In this document: positions 17,809-27,036 of the stretch, one piece after another | How positions within the stretch are numbered: the first letter of the stretch is position 1 | Layout of the letters: each line of letters opens with the position of its first letter | NCBI GenBank assembly: GCA_027490925.1 | Contig: JAIXXF010000038.1 | Location: 97,756 to 161,755, forward strand | DNA length: 64,000 nt | Origin: Comamonadaceae bacterium | Lineage (GTDB): Bacteria > Pseudomonadota > Gammaproteobacteria > Burkholderiales > Burkholderiaceae_C | Reading direction: 5' to 3' | Translations under genes and position numbers: made by a program | The notes under the pieces: generated by a model | What the model was told of the DNA's origin: nothing | Database searches by the model: none | Seen by the model: the letters and a program-made list of their open reading frames with translations, nothing else

Positions 17809-18867
17809 TCAGAAACGCAAGCGCTGTGCAGGCACTTCCACCCAGCGGTGAAACGCGGCCCCAGCCATGTTGACCAGCAACCAAGCCAGCAGAAGCCCCA
17901 GCATTTGCCAAGCGGGCTGGGCAGGCGCGAACCGGGCGAAGGCGGCGTTGACCACCAAAGCGACCGGGAAATTGAGCAGGAACACCGCGTAGGAAATCTT
18001 GCCGAGATACGCCAGCGCGCGGTTGTTTGGCCACCGGTCGATGAACTGCGCACGGCGGCCCCAGGCCAACAGCAGCGCCACCGACAGCGCCAGGGCGATG
18101 CGCGTACGGAATTCCACCGCCAACGCCGCGGTGGTCACCACGGCCAGCGCGATCAGCCACGCGTGCGACCGGGACCGGTCTGACAACCAATACGCCAGCA
18201 CCCCCAGGCCGTAGGCACCGGCAAAGTACAGGGCCCAGACATCCCAGTCGGGGTAACGGTTGAAGTGCAGCAGCGACGCGCTGGCCAGCATGGCCACCAA
18301 CACAGCGCCCACCCCCACAGCCGAGGCGAGTCCGGCTTCGCCGTGGCCCAAGCGCCGCGCTAGCCACAGCACACCCGTGAGCAAGGCAAAGAGCTGAAAA
18401 TCGATCGCCACGTACCACACCCCGGCCGACAAGGCCTCGACCTCCAAGACATCGTGCAACAGCAAAAGATGCACCGCGATCTGCCAGAGACCAGGGGGTT
18501 GGGGTGTGGCGTCGTGCGTCATCCAGGCACGGGCCAACGCAGCGCAAGCCACGGCCACCAACAGCGCCGCAGCATAGGGCGGAACGAGTTTCAAATAACG
18601 GCTGCGCAGCAAGGCCAAGGGGCTCGCGGTGTCCACCAGTACCCCGTTGGGCGCCAGGCTTCGTGCCGCCAGAAAGCCGCCGATCACCAAAAACACCTGC
18701 ACCGCCATCCGGGCGTCCTGGCTCAGCCACCCCATGACCCAGGGTGCAAGTGGCTGGGCAAGGTCCGACATCGGGCCGTAGAAGGCCAGATGGTGCAGCA
18801 CGATCAACTGCGACGCGACCGCTTTGAACGCATCGATCAGGGGAAAACGGAGAACAAGGGAGCCCAT
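17809..18867 (-). CDS. Acyltransferase family 3 (OafA-like) membrane protein
   Basis: The 352-residue protein has about ten hydrophobic helices and the family N-terminus FPLIDAFKAVASQLIVLHHLAFYG, where the HH pair sits in the usual R/H position, followed by AVQVFLVIGGFLAARSL. This family moves acetyl or other acyl groups onto sugars of lipopolysaccharide, capsule or peptidoglycan at the inner membrane. No polysaccharide genes adjoin it here; the capsule locus is 14 kb away, so a role in decorating that capsule is only a guess. It diverges from glnS, with about 110 bases between starts. Confidence 0.85.
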   Translation of the reverse strand: MGSLVLRFPLIDAFKAVASQLIVLHHLAFYGPMSDLAQPLAPWVMGWLSQDARMAVQVFLVIGGFLAARSLAPNGVLVDTASPLALLRSRYLKLVPPYAAALLVAVACAALARAWMTHDATPQPPGLWQIAVHLLLLHDVLEVEALSAGVWYVAIDFQLFALLTGVLWLARRLGHGEAGLASAVGVGAVLVAMLASASLLHFNRYPDWDVWALYFAGAYGLGVLAYWLSDRSRSHAWLIALAVVTTAALAVEFRTRIALALSVALLLAWGRRAQFIDRWPNNRALAYLGKISYAVFLLNFPVALVVNAAFARFAPAQPAWQMLGLLLAWLLVNMAGAAFHRWVEVPAQRLRF

Positions 18868-18967
18868 GGTGGCTTGGAGGGTACAAAAAGAGTGGCTGAT
18901 TGTCGCTGCAATGCCTTGTGCGCCAGCAGCTCGGGCGGCTGGCCGAGTTTGGTGTGCCGCACAGACC

Positions 18968-18973
18968 TAGAAT
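18968..18973 (+). promoter_or_regulatory. TAGAAT -10 box close to the glnS start
   Basis: TAGAAT ends 7 bases before the glnS ATG. If used, transcription would begin at or next to the ATG, giving a leaderless or nearly leaderless mRNA. No convincing -35 is seen. Confidence 0.4.
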
Positions 18974-18980
18974 CGAACGC

Positions 18981-20783
18981 ATGAGCCCCACCGCCCCCAA
19001 CGACCGAACCGATGCCCCCGTCAAGCCGAGCAATTTCTTGCGCCAAATCATCGAGCACGACCTATCGGCAGGCACCTACGCCCAGCGTCGATGGGCGGGT
19101 TCACCGGGCGACGCGGCCCACCACGCGGCGGGGCAGCCCGACCCCGCCAGAATCCGCACACGCTTCCCGCCCGAGCCAAACGGGTACCTGCATGTGGGTC
19201 ATGCCAAAAGCATTTGCCTGAACTTCGGCTTGGCGCGCGACTACGGCGGCGTGTGCCACATGCGCTTTGACGACACCAACCCTGAGAAAGAAGACACGGA
19301 GTATGTCAACAGCATCTTGGATGCGGTGCAGTGGCTCGGCTTCAATTGGGACGCGAACGGCACCCGCCACCTGTACCAAGCAAGCGACTACTTCGACTTC
19401 ATGTACCGGGCGGCAGAGCATTTGATCACCACTGGCCACGCCTATGTGGACGAGCAAAGCGCCGAAGAGATGCGCCTCAACCGCGGTGACTTTGGCAAGC
19501 CCGGCGTCGACAGCCCTTTTCGCGCACGCACACCAGCGGAGAACTTGGCCCGCTTCCGCGCCATGCGAGCGGGTGAACTGGCCGACGGTGCCGCCGTGCT
19601 GCGCGCCAAGATCGACATGGCGTCGCCCAACATCAATCTGCGCGACCCGGCCCTCTACCGCATCAAACATGCCACCCACCACCACACAGGCGACGCTTGG
19701 TGCATCTACCCGATGTACACCTTCGCGCACCCGATCGAAGACGCGCTGGAGCAGATCACCCACAGCATCTGCACCTTGGAGTTTGAAGACCAGCGCCCGT
19801 TCTACGACTGGTTGATGGTGCGGCTGATCGACGGCGGCCTGCTGGCATCACCTCCTCCAAAACAATACGAATTCGCCCGACTGAACCTGACCTATGTGGT
19901 CACCAGCAAACGCAAGCTGGCGCAACTGGTTACCCAAGGCCATGTGAACGGCTGGGACGACCCCCGTATGCCCACCATCGTCGGCCTGCGCCGCCGCGGT
20001 TACACGCCGCAGAGCCTGCAACTGTTTGCCGAACGGATTGGCGTGACCAAAAGCGACAGTTGGATCGACCACAGCACCTTGGAAGGCTGTCTGCGCGAGG
20101 ACCTCGAAGCCCATGCCCGCCGAGGCATGGCCGTGCTCAATCCAGTCAAACTGGTGCTGACCAACTGGGATGAGCTGATGGGCCCCGGGCACCTGGAGCC
20201 CTGCAGCCTGCCCGCCCTGCCGCACCCCGTGGAGGGTGTGGACAGCCCCATGCGCCACTTCACCGTGGGTCGCGAGGTGTGGATCGAACGCGAAGACTTT
20301 GAAGAAGTGCCCCCCAAGGGCTACAAGCGGCTGTTTCCTGGCAACAAAGTTCGCCTGAAAGGTGGCTATGTGATCGAGTGCACCGGCTGCACCAAAGACA
20401 CCAACGGCACAGTGACCGAAGTGCTGGCCACCGTGGTGCCCGACACCAAAAGCGGCACGCCTGGCAGCGACGCAGTCAAGGTGAAAGCCGCGATCACCTG
20501 GGTGGGCGTGGCCGACGGTGTGCCTGCTGAAGTGCGGCTGTACGAACGCCTGTTCCTGGACGCCCAGCCCGACGCTGGCGGCAAAGATTTTCTCGAAAGC
20601 CTGAACCCCCACAGCCTGAAAGTGGTCACCGCCATCGTGGAACCCTCTTTGGCCCAGGCCCAGCCGGACCAGAAGTTCCAATTTGAGCGGCACGGGTACT
20701 TTGTGGCGGATCGCCAGGACCACACGGCCACACATCCCGTGTTCAACTTCGCGGTGGGTTTGAAAGACGGCTGGGGCAAGTGA
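18981..20783 (+). CDS. glnS: Glutaminyl-tRNA synthetase
   Basis: The 600-residue class I synthetase charges tRNA-Gln with glutamine. It has the HIGH-type motif PEPNGYLHVGHAKS near residue 60 and the KMSKS-type motif VTSKRKLAQL near residue 311, which in GlnRS is normally xMSKRKL; here Met is Thr (VVTSKRKL). FDDTNPEKED and the anticodon-binding C-terminal beta-barrels (PLPHPVEG-like and VNYNFAVGLKD-like regions; here FNFAVGLKDGWGK) are present. ATG 18981 is chosen because the family begins shortly before SNFLRQIIEHDL. There is an Ala/Gly-rich insertion (about residues 36-53) before PARIRTRFPPEP, common in betaproteobacteria. Confidence 0.95.
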   Translation: MSPTAPNDRTDAPVKPSNFLRQIIEHDLSAGTYAQRRWAGSPGDAAHHAAGQPDPARIRTRFPPEPNGYLHVGHAKSICLNFGLARDYGGVCHMRFDDTNPEKEDTEYVNSILDAVQWLGFNWDANGTRHLYQASDYFDFMYRAAEHLITTGHAYVDEQSAEEMRLNRGDFGKPGVDSPFRARTPAENLARFRAMRAGELADGAAVLRAKIDMASPNINLRDPALYRIKHATHHHTGDAWCIYPMYTFAHPIEDALEQITHSICTLEFEDQRPFYDWLMVRLIDGGLLASPPPKQYEFARLNLTYVVTSKRKLAQLVTQGHVNGWDDPRMPTIVGLRRRGYTPQSLQLFAERIGVTKSDSWIDHSTLEGCLREDLEAHARRGMAVLNPVKLVLTNWDELMGPGHLEPCSLPALPHPVEGVDSPMRHFTVGREVWIEREDFEEVPPKGYKRLFPGNKVRLKGGYVIECTGCTKDTNGTVTEVLATVVPDTKSGTPGSDAVKVKAAITWVGVADGVPAEVRLYERLFLDAQPDAGGKDFLESLNPHSLKVVTAIVEPSLAQAQPDQKFQFERHGYFVADRQDHTATHPVFNFAVGLKDGWGK

Positions 20784-20967
20784 GATGCAGACGCGAAAGT
20801 GCCTGTAAAGACCCCTGACTTCAGTCAAATGACATCGACCACCGTGTTGTCCATGTCACCAAACTGAGACCATGTGCGTGTAAGGTTTAAAAAGCCTCAC
20901 ACGACAAAACTCAGGCGGGCCGCAACACAAGGGTCTGCCGAACACAAAAACCACCCTTGGAGTCCCC

Positions 20968-21984
20968 ATGCAACAGCAAATCCTCAGCACCGTGGCCATT
21001 GCCGCCACTCTCGTCATCACAGGCTGTGCGAGCCAGCAACCGGCGCCCGCGCAAGTGGACCCCGTGACCTTTGTCAACCAGTTCGAATCCACCTTTGGCA
21101 AGTTCGACGGCTACCGCCGCTCGGGCGCCAAGGGCATTTGCGCCACTGGTGAGTTCGTCGGAACGGCCGACGCGCGCAACCTGTCCACCGCTTCCGCTTT
21201 CAGCGGCAAGCCGGTGCCCGTGGTGGCCCGTTTCTCGGTCGGTGGTGCCAACCCCAAGGTGGCCGACAACGGCAAAACCCAACGCAACATGGCCTTGCAG
21301 TTCAACCTGCCCAACAACGAACAGTGGTTGATGGGCAACATCAACGCGCCTGTGTTCGGTGCGGCCACGCCGGAGCAGTTCTTGGGCCGCCTGGTGTCTT
21401 TGCAACCCGACCCCGCCACCAAAGCGGCGGACCCCGCCAAGGTCAAGGCCTTTGCAGACGCCAACCCTGAGGTGCTGTTGCAGGGCAAGTACTTCGCTTC
21501 CCAGCCAGTGCCCGCCAGCTTTGGCGCCCAAAATTACTGGGGCGTGCACGCCTACGCGTTCGTGAACGCCAAAGGGGACAAGCAATTCGGCAAGTGGATT
21601 TTTGAACCTGTGGGCGGTGTGCAAGGCCTGACCGACGACGAAGCCAAGGCCAAGGGCCCTGCCTTCTTGTTTGACGACCTGCGCCAGCGCGTGAAAGACG
21701 GCAAGGTTGCCTTCAACTTCAACCTGGAACTCGCTGAACCTGGCGACAAGCTCGACAGCGCCACCACGCCGCTGCCCGCCGGTCGCAAAAAGGTCAACCT
21801 CGGCACCTTGAAGATCACCAGCGTGTCGGAAGACGCGGGCGGCGCTTGCTTGACCGTCAATTACAACCCGATGGTCATGCCCAAAGGCGTGGAACCGTCG
21901 GCTGACCCCATGTTGGCAGCCCGCGCCGCGCCCTACGCGGTGTCCCAAGGCCGTCGCCTGAGCGAAGGCGCCAAGCAGCAGTAA
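20968..21984 (+). CDS. Catalase-related (SrpA-like) heme lipoprotein
   Basis: The 338-residue protein has a lipoprotein signal (VITGC, Cys20) and a single minimal catalase domain. Small catalase-related peroxidases keep a distal His in an (N/A)HAKG motif and a proximal heme-ligand Tyr in RxxxY. Here the proximal RAAPY is present near residues 319-323, as are PVPVVARFSVGG and NMALQFNLPN, but the distal position reads RRSGAKG (Gly53), so the usual catalytic His is absent. It may still bind heme but should be a poor catalase. An AG-rich GGAG ribosome site precedes the ATG. It is a single gene ended by a strong terminator. Confidence 0.82.
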   Translation: MQQQILSTVAIAATLVITGCASQQPAPAQVDPVTFVNQFESTFGKFDGYRRSGAKGICATGEFVGTADARNLSTASAFSGKPVPVVARFSVGGANPKVADNGKTQRNMALQFNLPNNEQWLMGNINAPVFGAATPEQFLGRLVSLQPDPATKAADPAKVKAFADANPEVLLQGKYFASQPVPASFGAQNYWGVHAYAFVNAKGDKQFGKWIFEPVGGVQGLTDDEAKAKGPAFLFDDLRQRVKDGKVAFNFNLELAEPGDKLDSATTPLPAGRKKVNLGTLKITSVSEDAGGACLTVNYNPMVMPKGVEPSADPMLAARAAPYAVSQGRRLSEGAKQQ

Positions 21985-22106
21985 AAGCCTCTCGGTCGCT
22001 GCCGTCTGCGCCCCAAGCCCAGACCCTGCCCCTACGCCCAAGCCAGGCACGGGGTCTTGAGGTCACGCAGCGCAGATCAGGGCAGTGAGGGGCCATTGCC
22101 CGCAAT

Positions 22107-22143
22107 AAAAAAGCCGCATCACTGGCAGGTGGTGCGGCTTTTT
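22107..22143. terminator. Bidirectional terminator between the catalase-like gene and DUF3297
   Basis: AAAAAAGCCGCATCAC and GTGGTGCGGCTTTTT form a stem (with minor mismatch) flanked by A-run and T-run, so it can end transcripts from both convergent genes. Confidence 0.88.
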
Positions 22144-22225
22144 GCTTGAGCAGTCGGTGTTTTGATGCAAAGAAACAACGCCGAAGGCGGAGCGGCGGTC
22201 AGCCCGCCACGCGATGGCCTCCGGG

Positions 22226-22501
22226 TCAGCGGTAGAAGGCTTCCACCCGGCCCTTCAGGGTGATCAGCAGGGGCTGGCCCTTGCGGTCCACGGTTTTGCC
22301 AGCGGGCACCTTGACCCAGCCTTCGCTGACGCAGTATTCCTCCACATCAAAGCGCTCTTTGTCGTTGAAGCGGATCCCGATCGCGTGTTCAAACACCGCG
22401 GGCAGATGGAACTTGCTGCGCGGGTCCACCGAGAGGCGGTCTGGCAAAGCCGGTCGGTCGGCGGGGGACGGGGCGGGTTGGGAAGCTGTGGATTCGGTCA
22501 T
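22226..22501 (-). CDS. DUF3297 protein
   Basis: This 91-residue protein starts at the ATG at 22501, which overlaps the ylqF stop by 4 bases (ATGA). It matches the small DUF3297 family: PALPDRLSVDPRSKFH, IGIRFNDKERFDVEEYC, VSEGWVKVPAGKTVDRKGQPL. These are short cytoplasmic proteins of unknown function found mainly in Proteobacteria. The N-terminal 20 residues are low-complexity (Ser/Ala/Pro). Its coupling to the ribosome-assembly GTPase gene ylqF hints at a shared setting but proves no role. Confidence 0.83.
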   Translation of the reverse strand: MTESTASQPAPSPADRPALPDRLSVDPRSKFHLPAVFEHAIGIRFNDKERFDVEEYCVSEGWVKVPAGKTVDRKGQPLLITLKGRVEAFYR

Positions 22502-23460
22502 GGCCGTATTTTGCCTTCGCTGAAACTGGGCACCCCGTTCGCGCCGGCCTGCCCTTTGCGGCCCCGAGCAGCTTTTTTGGCCTGCCGCTCGGCGTCCAGC
22601 CGTTGCCCATCCGCCAGCCATTGCCGGTACTCCTGCGGGGTTTCCAAAGTGACACGGCCCAGCGCGGCGGAACGGAACTCCATGATCACGATCTCGGCCG
22701 CCTTTTGAAGGTTGATGCGTCCTTTGCCGAGCAGCGCGCCGCGCTGGCGCCCCACTGCTTCCAGCAACACGTCGTCCGCCATGTTGGCGACGTCAGCAAG
22801 CCGGAAACGGGCCTCCAGCGCGCCCGGGTAGTGAAGGCGCAGGCGCGCCAGCAGTTCCAGCGCCACCTCTTCCTCGTCGTAGGCGTTGCGACCCACCGCA
22901 CCGCTGGCCGCCAGATGAAAGCCGCTTTGGGCCACCACGATGCGCGGCCACAGCAGGCCCGGCGTGTCCCAAAGGTAAAAGTCATCGGCGAGGGTGATGC
23001 GTTGCTCCAGTTTGGTGATGCCCGCCTCGTCGCCGGTCTTGGCCTGGCGCTTGTGGCTCAACGCGTTGATCAGGGTGGACTTGCCGACGTTGGGCACGCC
23101 ACAAATCAGCACCCGCATGGGCTTGGCCATGCCCCCACGATGGGGGGCCAGGGCCTGGCACATCGCTGCCAGCTTTTGAACCCCGGCGCCGTCGGTGGCT
23201 TGCAGGGCCAGTGCCCGGGTGTCGGCCTGGGCGTTGTAATGCACAAGCCACTCTTCGGTGCGCGCGGGATCGGCCACGTCTTGTTTGTTGAGCAGTTTGA
23301 GGGTGGGCTTGTGACCGGTGAGTTCGCTCAGCAACGGGTTGGCGCTGGAGCCGGGCAGGCGGGCATCCAACACCTCCATCACCACATCGATCTCTTTCAC
23401 CCGCTCGCCAATGGCTTTGCGGGTGAGGTGCATGTGGCCGGGAAACCATTGAATCGCCAT
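22498..23460 (-). CDS. ylqF: Ribosome biogenesis GTPase YlqF (RbgA-like)
   Basis: The 320-residue GTPase has the circularly permuted motif order of its family: G4 NKQDVAD near residue 58 comes before the P-loop GVPNVGKSTLIN near residue 120 and G3 DTPGLL near residue 165. YlqF/RbgA helps the late assembly of the 50S subunit. The start MAIQWFPGHMHLTRKAI is the family's characteristic opening. It ends in a 4-base overlap with DUF3297, so the two are co-translated. Confidence 0.93.
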   Translation of the reverse strand: MAIQWFPGHMHLTRKAIGERVKEIDVVMEVLDARLPGSSANPLLSELTGHKPTLKLLNKQDVADPARTEEWLVHYNAQADTRALALQATDGAGVQKLAAMCQALAPHRGGMAKPMRVLICGVPNVGKSTLINALSHKRQAKTGDEAGITKLEQRITLADDFYLWDTPGLLWPRIVVAQSGFHLAASGAVGRNAYDEEEVALELLARLRLHYPGALEARFRLADVANMADDVLLEAVGRQRGALLGKGRINLQKAAEIVIMEFRSAALGRVTLETPQEYRQWLADGQRLDAERQAKKAARGRKGQAGANGVPSFSEGKIRP

Positions 23461-23646
23461 GTCAGACAGGCCAGTGGACGTGATGGGTCATGCGGTGGAT
23501 GCTAACCCGCGCCCCATCGCGACCGGGCCGGACCGCCCTGCGGCCGAAATACACTGGCCAGCCAGCCTGCGACTGCGGGCACAGCCGACCAACCAACCGA
23601 GCCTGTCCGTTCCTGAGCGGCCTTAGCCCGAGATGAAGCACACCCG

Positions 23647-24261
23647 ATGAAGCCCAGCGCCCTTTCTCCTCACAAATCAGAAGCTTCAACCCGGGCGGCC
23701 GTGCGAACACCCGCGCTGTGGGCAGCCGGTTGGCGCTGGCTGCTGCTGTGTGTGGCGCTGCAGGTGGGTGGGACGCATGCCCAGCCGAGCCACACCGTGC
23801 CGCTCGCCGAACTGCAACACGCCGTTGGCCAGCGGTTGCCACTGCGGTACGACGTGGCGGGGCTGTTGGCTGTCGACGCCCGGCGGGCGCAGCTGCGGCT
23901 GCTGCCAGACCAAAACCGGCTTGGCGCCACGCTGGCGCTGGAAGCCACGGGCCCGCTGCTGCGGCGACCACTGCCTGGGTCGCTGGAGGTGCTGTTCGCC
24001 TTGCGCTACGAGCCCAGCGACCGCACGGTGCGGGCCCATCAGCTCGACGTTCGGGCGTTGAAAGTCGACGGCATGGGCCCTGGCATGGCCGACATGCTGC
24101 AGGGCACTTTGCCGGGTCTGGCACGCGACGCCCTGATGGAAGTGGTGCTGCACACCCTCAGCCCGCAAGACCTCGCTCTCCCAGACACCTTGGGCTTGCG
24201 CCCCGATGCCCTCACCGTCACGCCCGAAGGTCTGCGGATCGGGTTCGTGCCCAAGCGCTGA
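23647..24261 (+). CDS. Exported DUF1439-like protein
   Basis: The 204-residue protein has an N-terminal hydrophobic segment (WLLLCVALQVGGTHA) that looks like a signal peptide after a longer than usual leader; a start further in is possible. The rest resembles YceB/DUF1439 proteins: an alternating strand region (LPLRYDVAGLLAVDARRAQLRLLPDQNRLG in pieces) and a late TVTPEGLRIGFVPK ending that recalls the conserved DUF1439 end. These are periplasmic or outer-membrane lipoprotein-like proteins of unknown role; no lipobox is seen here. Resemblance is structural more than sequence-level, so the family call is moderate. Confidence 0.6.
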   Translation: MKPSALSPHKSEASTRAAVRTPALWAAGWRWLLLCVALQVGGTHAQPSHTVPLAELQHAVGQRLPLRYDVAGLLAVDARRAQLRLLPDQNRLGATLALEATGPLLRRPLPGSLEVLFALRYEPSDRTVRAHQLDVRALKVDGMGPGMADMLQGTLPGLARDALMEVVLHTLSPQDLALPDTLGLRPDALTVTPEGLRIGFVPKR

Positions 24262-24280
24262 CGCCGCCAACCAACCCGAC

Positions 24281-25228
24281 TCACCCCGCGCTGGCGCGCT
24301 GGGACTCCACCAGCTTCACCAATGTGTGCAGCACCCGGTTCGCTGGTGTGGGAACGCCGAGGGCCGCGCCACGGCGCACCACATGGCCATTGAGCTGGTC
24401 GATCTCGCTCGGCTTGCCACGCGCCAGGTCTTGGGCGGTGGACGACGACTGGTTCGGCATGGTCTCGGCGATGCGGCGCACGGCGGTGTCCACGTCAGGG
24501 GGCAGCACCACGCCGTCGGCAGCGGCCACCGCTCGGCACTCCGCCACGACGTCGCGCATGACTTCGGTCACGCCAGGCGCCAGCACCAGCGGGCCATAGG
24601 GCATGCGCCCCAGGGCCGAGAGCGCGTTGTAGGCGCAATTCAGAATCAGCTTGGCCCACAACGCCCCCCGCACGTTGGGCGACACCTCGGCGGGAACGCC
24701 CGCCGCGCGAAAGGCGTTCACCGCCGCTTCGCTGCCCCCGCTGGGCTCCAACACCAGTTCGCCACGCCCGTGGTGGCGCACATGGCCTGGACCGGCCATT
24801 TCGGTGGCCACGTACACCACCGCAGCGGCAACCTGCTGGCCCAGCACGCGCCGCAAGCGCTCGGCGTTGTCCACACCGTTCTGCATGCTGAGCACCAGCG
24901 CGTCCGCAGCCAAATGGGGGGCCAGTTCGCGGCCCGCCGATTCGGTGTCGGTGCCCTTGACGCAAAACAGCACGCAGCGGGCGCCCATCGCTGCGCGGGC
25001 GTCGGTGCTGGCGCGCACAGGCACCTGTTCGTCAAAGGCAGCGGTCTGTAAGCGCAACCCGTGGCTTTGAATGGCCTGCACATGAGAGGGCCGACCGATC
25101 AGCACCACGTCGTGTCCGGCACGGGCCAGCATGCCGCCGAAAAAACAGCCCACGGCCCCAGCGCCCATCACCGCCACGGGCCAGAGGTGCGGCAACCCAG
25201 CGGGCTTCACAGGTGGTTCAGCGTTCAT
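24281..25228 (-). CDS. panE: 2-dehydropantoate 2-reductase (ketopantoate reductase family)
   Basis: The 315-residue protein starts at the ATG at 25228; the longer open frame upstream is an unrelated shadow. It has the NADPH-binding GAGAVG (residues 22-27), FCVKGTDT, SMQNGVDN and the catalytic-Lys region GALWAKLILNCAYNALSAL, followed by the late SSTAQDLARGKPSEIDQLNG with the conserved Glu. PanE reduces ketopantoate to pantoate for pantothenate and coenzyme A synthesis; the family also includes paralogues acting on other 2-oxoacids, so substrate is inferred. It diverges from the exported 152-residue protein. Confidence 0.88.
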   Translation of the reverse strand: MNAEPPVKPAGLPHLWPVAVMGAGAVGCFFGGMLARAGHDVVLIGRPSHVQAIQSHGLRLQTAAFDEQVPVRASTDARAAMGARCVLFCVKGTDTESAGRELAPHLAADALVLSMQNGVDNAERLRRVLGQQVAAAVVYVATEMAGPGHVRHHGRGELVLEPSGGSEAAVNAFRAAGVPAEVSPNVRGALWAKLILNCAYNALSALGRMPYGPLVLAPGVTEVMRDVVAECRAVAAADGVVLPPDVDTAVRRIAETMPNQSSSTAQDLARGKPSEIDQLNGHVVRRGAALGVPTPANRVLHTLVKLVESQRASAG

Positions 25229-25412
25229 GGTTAAGGCGGTCCAATGGCCCGCGTGGGCTAAGGGTGGCAGACCCCGATCTTGGGCGAAGAATCCGTGTAA
25301 TTCTGGCACGGCGCAAGCGAAGCAGGGGACGGGCGGGTCTGAGTGGAACGCGCCGCGCGGCGCCCTGGCGGTATCATGAAATCCACACACATGGTCTTCA
25401 AGGACACCCAAC

Positions 25413-25871
25413 ATGACACCCAAAACCCTCGCCTGCCTGACCTTGGCCCTGAGCGCTGTGGCCCTGCCCGCCTTTGCCAGCTCGACCGCAGCGTCATCGC
25501 TGGTGGACAGCATCGCCGCCTCGGTCGGGAGTATTTCTGACTCGATCAAGGGGTCCAGCAAAAGCTCGTCGCGCGCCACCGGGGTGGCCGAAGGCGACTA
25601 CCAGTTGATGCAGGTGGCGGCTGCCGAGCAGCCCGGCCACGTCACGCTGACACTGCAGGCCGTTGACAACGCCAGCGACGACGACCAAGTGCTGGTCACC
25701 GTACCGCAACAGGCGTTTGACCGCAGCGGCCTTGGACCCGCCCACACGGTGAGCGTGAGCCACCGGCCCTATGGCGTGGCGTTCGCGAACCAGCAAACGG
25801 GTCAAGCCTTCTTTTTGGCCCTGACCGACCCTTGGTACCGCGAATTGGTCAACCAGCCAGTGCGACTCTGA
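25413..25871 (+). CDS. Exported hypothetical protein
   Basis: I do not recognise a named family. The 152-residue product has a signal peptide (MTPKTLACLTLALSAVALPAFA, cut before SSTAAS), a Ser-rich segment of about 25 residues (SSLVDSIAASVGSISDSIKG), and then a compact beta-rich part (LMQVAAAEQPGHVTLTLQAV, DDQVLVTVPQQAF). A TATCAT -10-like box lies at 25372-25377. The next gene, DUF2145, follows within about 12 bases of the stop, so the two are probably one operon of exported proteins. Confidence 0.65.
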   Translation: MTPKTLACLTLALSAVALPAFASSTAASSLVDSIAASVGSISDSIKGSSKSSSRATGVAEGDYQLMQVAAAEQPGHVTLTLQAVDNASDDDQVLVTVPQQAFDRSGLGPAHTVSVSHRPYGVAFANQQTGQAFFLALTDPWYRELVNQPVRL

Positions 25872-25882
25872 TCCGCACCGCC

Positions 25883-26806
25883 TGCGTGGCCTCGCGGTGG
25901 CGCACCACGGCGCTCGTGGCCGGGGTGATGTGGGCCTGGTTGGTGCCACCCGCCGCCCACGCGGCCAGCACGCCGTTTTGCACACCAGACCCGGTCACCA
26001 CCGCAGCCCAGCAGGACCGCTTGCTGCGCTTCGCTGCGGTGGTCAAAGACACTTTGACCGCGTCTGGGCAGCGGGTGGCCTTGATCGCCCGCAGTGGCAC
26101 CAACCTTGACCGGTTCGGAGTGCGCTATTCCCACGCCGGGGTGACGCTCCGCGCCAGCCCCGTCGCGCCGTGGGCGGTTCGCCAGCTGTACTACGCCTGT
26201 GACGAGCACCAGCCCCGGTTGTTTGACCAGGGCATGTCGGGCTTTGTGTTGGGCAGCGGTCGGCCCGACCTGGGCTTTGTGTCGCTGGTGTTCTTGCCGG
26301 ACGCGCAGGCCGAACCGCTGGAACGTGCCGCACTGGACAACGCGCTGGCTCTGCGGCTGCTGGGCGGCCGCTACAGCGCCAACGCCTACCCGTTCAGCGC
26401 CACCTACCAAAACTGCAACCAATGGGTGGCCGAGTTGTTGGCCACCGCGTGGAACCCAGAGCCTGCGCCCGCCGATGCCCACCCGCGTGAAACGGCCCAG
26501 CGCTGGCTGTTGCACGCGGGCTACACCCCCACGGTGTTCGAGGCCGGTGACCCGGTGACCATGTGGGTCAGTGCACTGGTGCCCCTGCTGAACCGCGACG
26601 ACCATCCCGCGCACGACTTGTCCGCCTGGCGGTATCGGGTGAGCACCCCGCGGGCGATCGAGTCCTTTGTGCGGGCCAACCTGCCCGGCACGCAGCGCGT
26701 CGAGCTGTGCCACAACCGCACCCACATCGTTGTGCGACAAGGCTGGACGCCACTGCCCGACGACTGCCGCTCTGGCGCAAGCGACACGGTGTTCCCCTTC
26801 GAGTGA
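25883..26806 (+). CDS. DUF2145 exported protein
   Basis: The best start is the GTG at 25883, which gives a signal peptide (MASRWRTTALVAGVMWAWLV..., AHA before AS) and 307 residues; a TTG at 25832 would overlap the previous gene. The mature part matches DUF2145: FCTPDPVTTAAQQDRLLRF, SHAGVTLRA near residue 86, YYACDEHQPRLFDQGM, and a late QNCNQWVAELLA. The conserved SHAG His with the NCNQW Cys/Asn/Gln suggests a papain/NlpC-like or permuted cysteine-hydrolase fold; this is my inference, the family is not characterised as far as I know. Confidence 0.72.
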   Translation, partial: CVASRWRTTALVAGVMWAWLVPPAAHAASTPFCTPDPVTTAAQQDRLLRFAAVVKDTLTASGQRVALIARSGTNLDRFGVRYSHAGVTLRASPVAPWAVRQLYYACDEHQPRLFDQGMSGFVLGSGRPDLGFVSLVFLPDAQAEPLERAALDNALALRLLGGRYSANAYPFSATYQNCNQWVAELLATAWNPEPAPADAHPRETAQRWLLHAGYTPTVFEAGDPVTMWVSALVPLLNRDDHPAHDLSAWRYRVSTPRAIESFVRANLPGTQRVELCHNRTHIVVRQGWTPLPDDCRSGASDTVFPFE

Positions 26807-27036
26807 TCGACACACAATCGGCCAACCTACAGCGCCGCGACCACCCACCCGCGGCGCGGGGACACCGGTCGCGCCGTCGCTGCAAGGGGCGCAGGTTCAG
26901 AGCCCGATCCATGCACACCCGTTGGGGCGTCGCGGCGCTGGTTCTTGGGCCTGTGCCTCCGCCAGCGGCTACCATCAAGGCTAGCCCCAAGCCCCATGGC
27001 CCGGCCTCACCCCACCCACACCACAAGGAGCCCACC

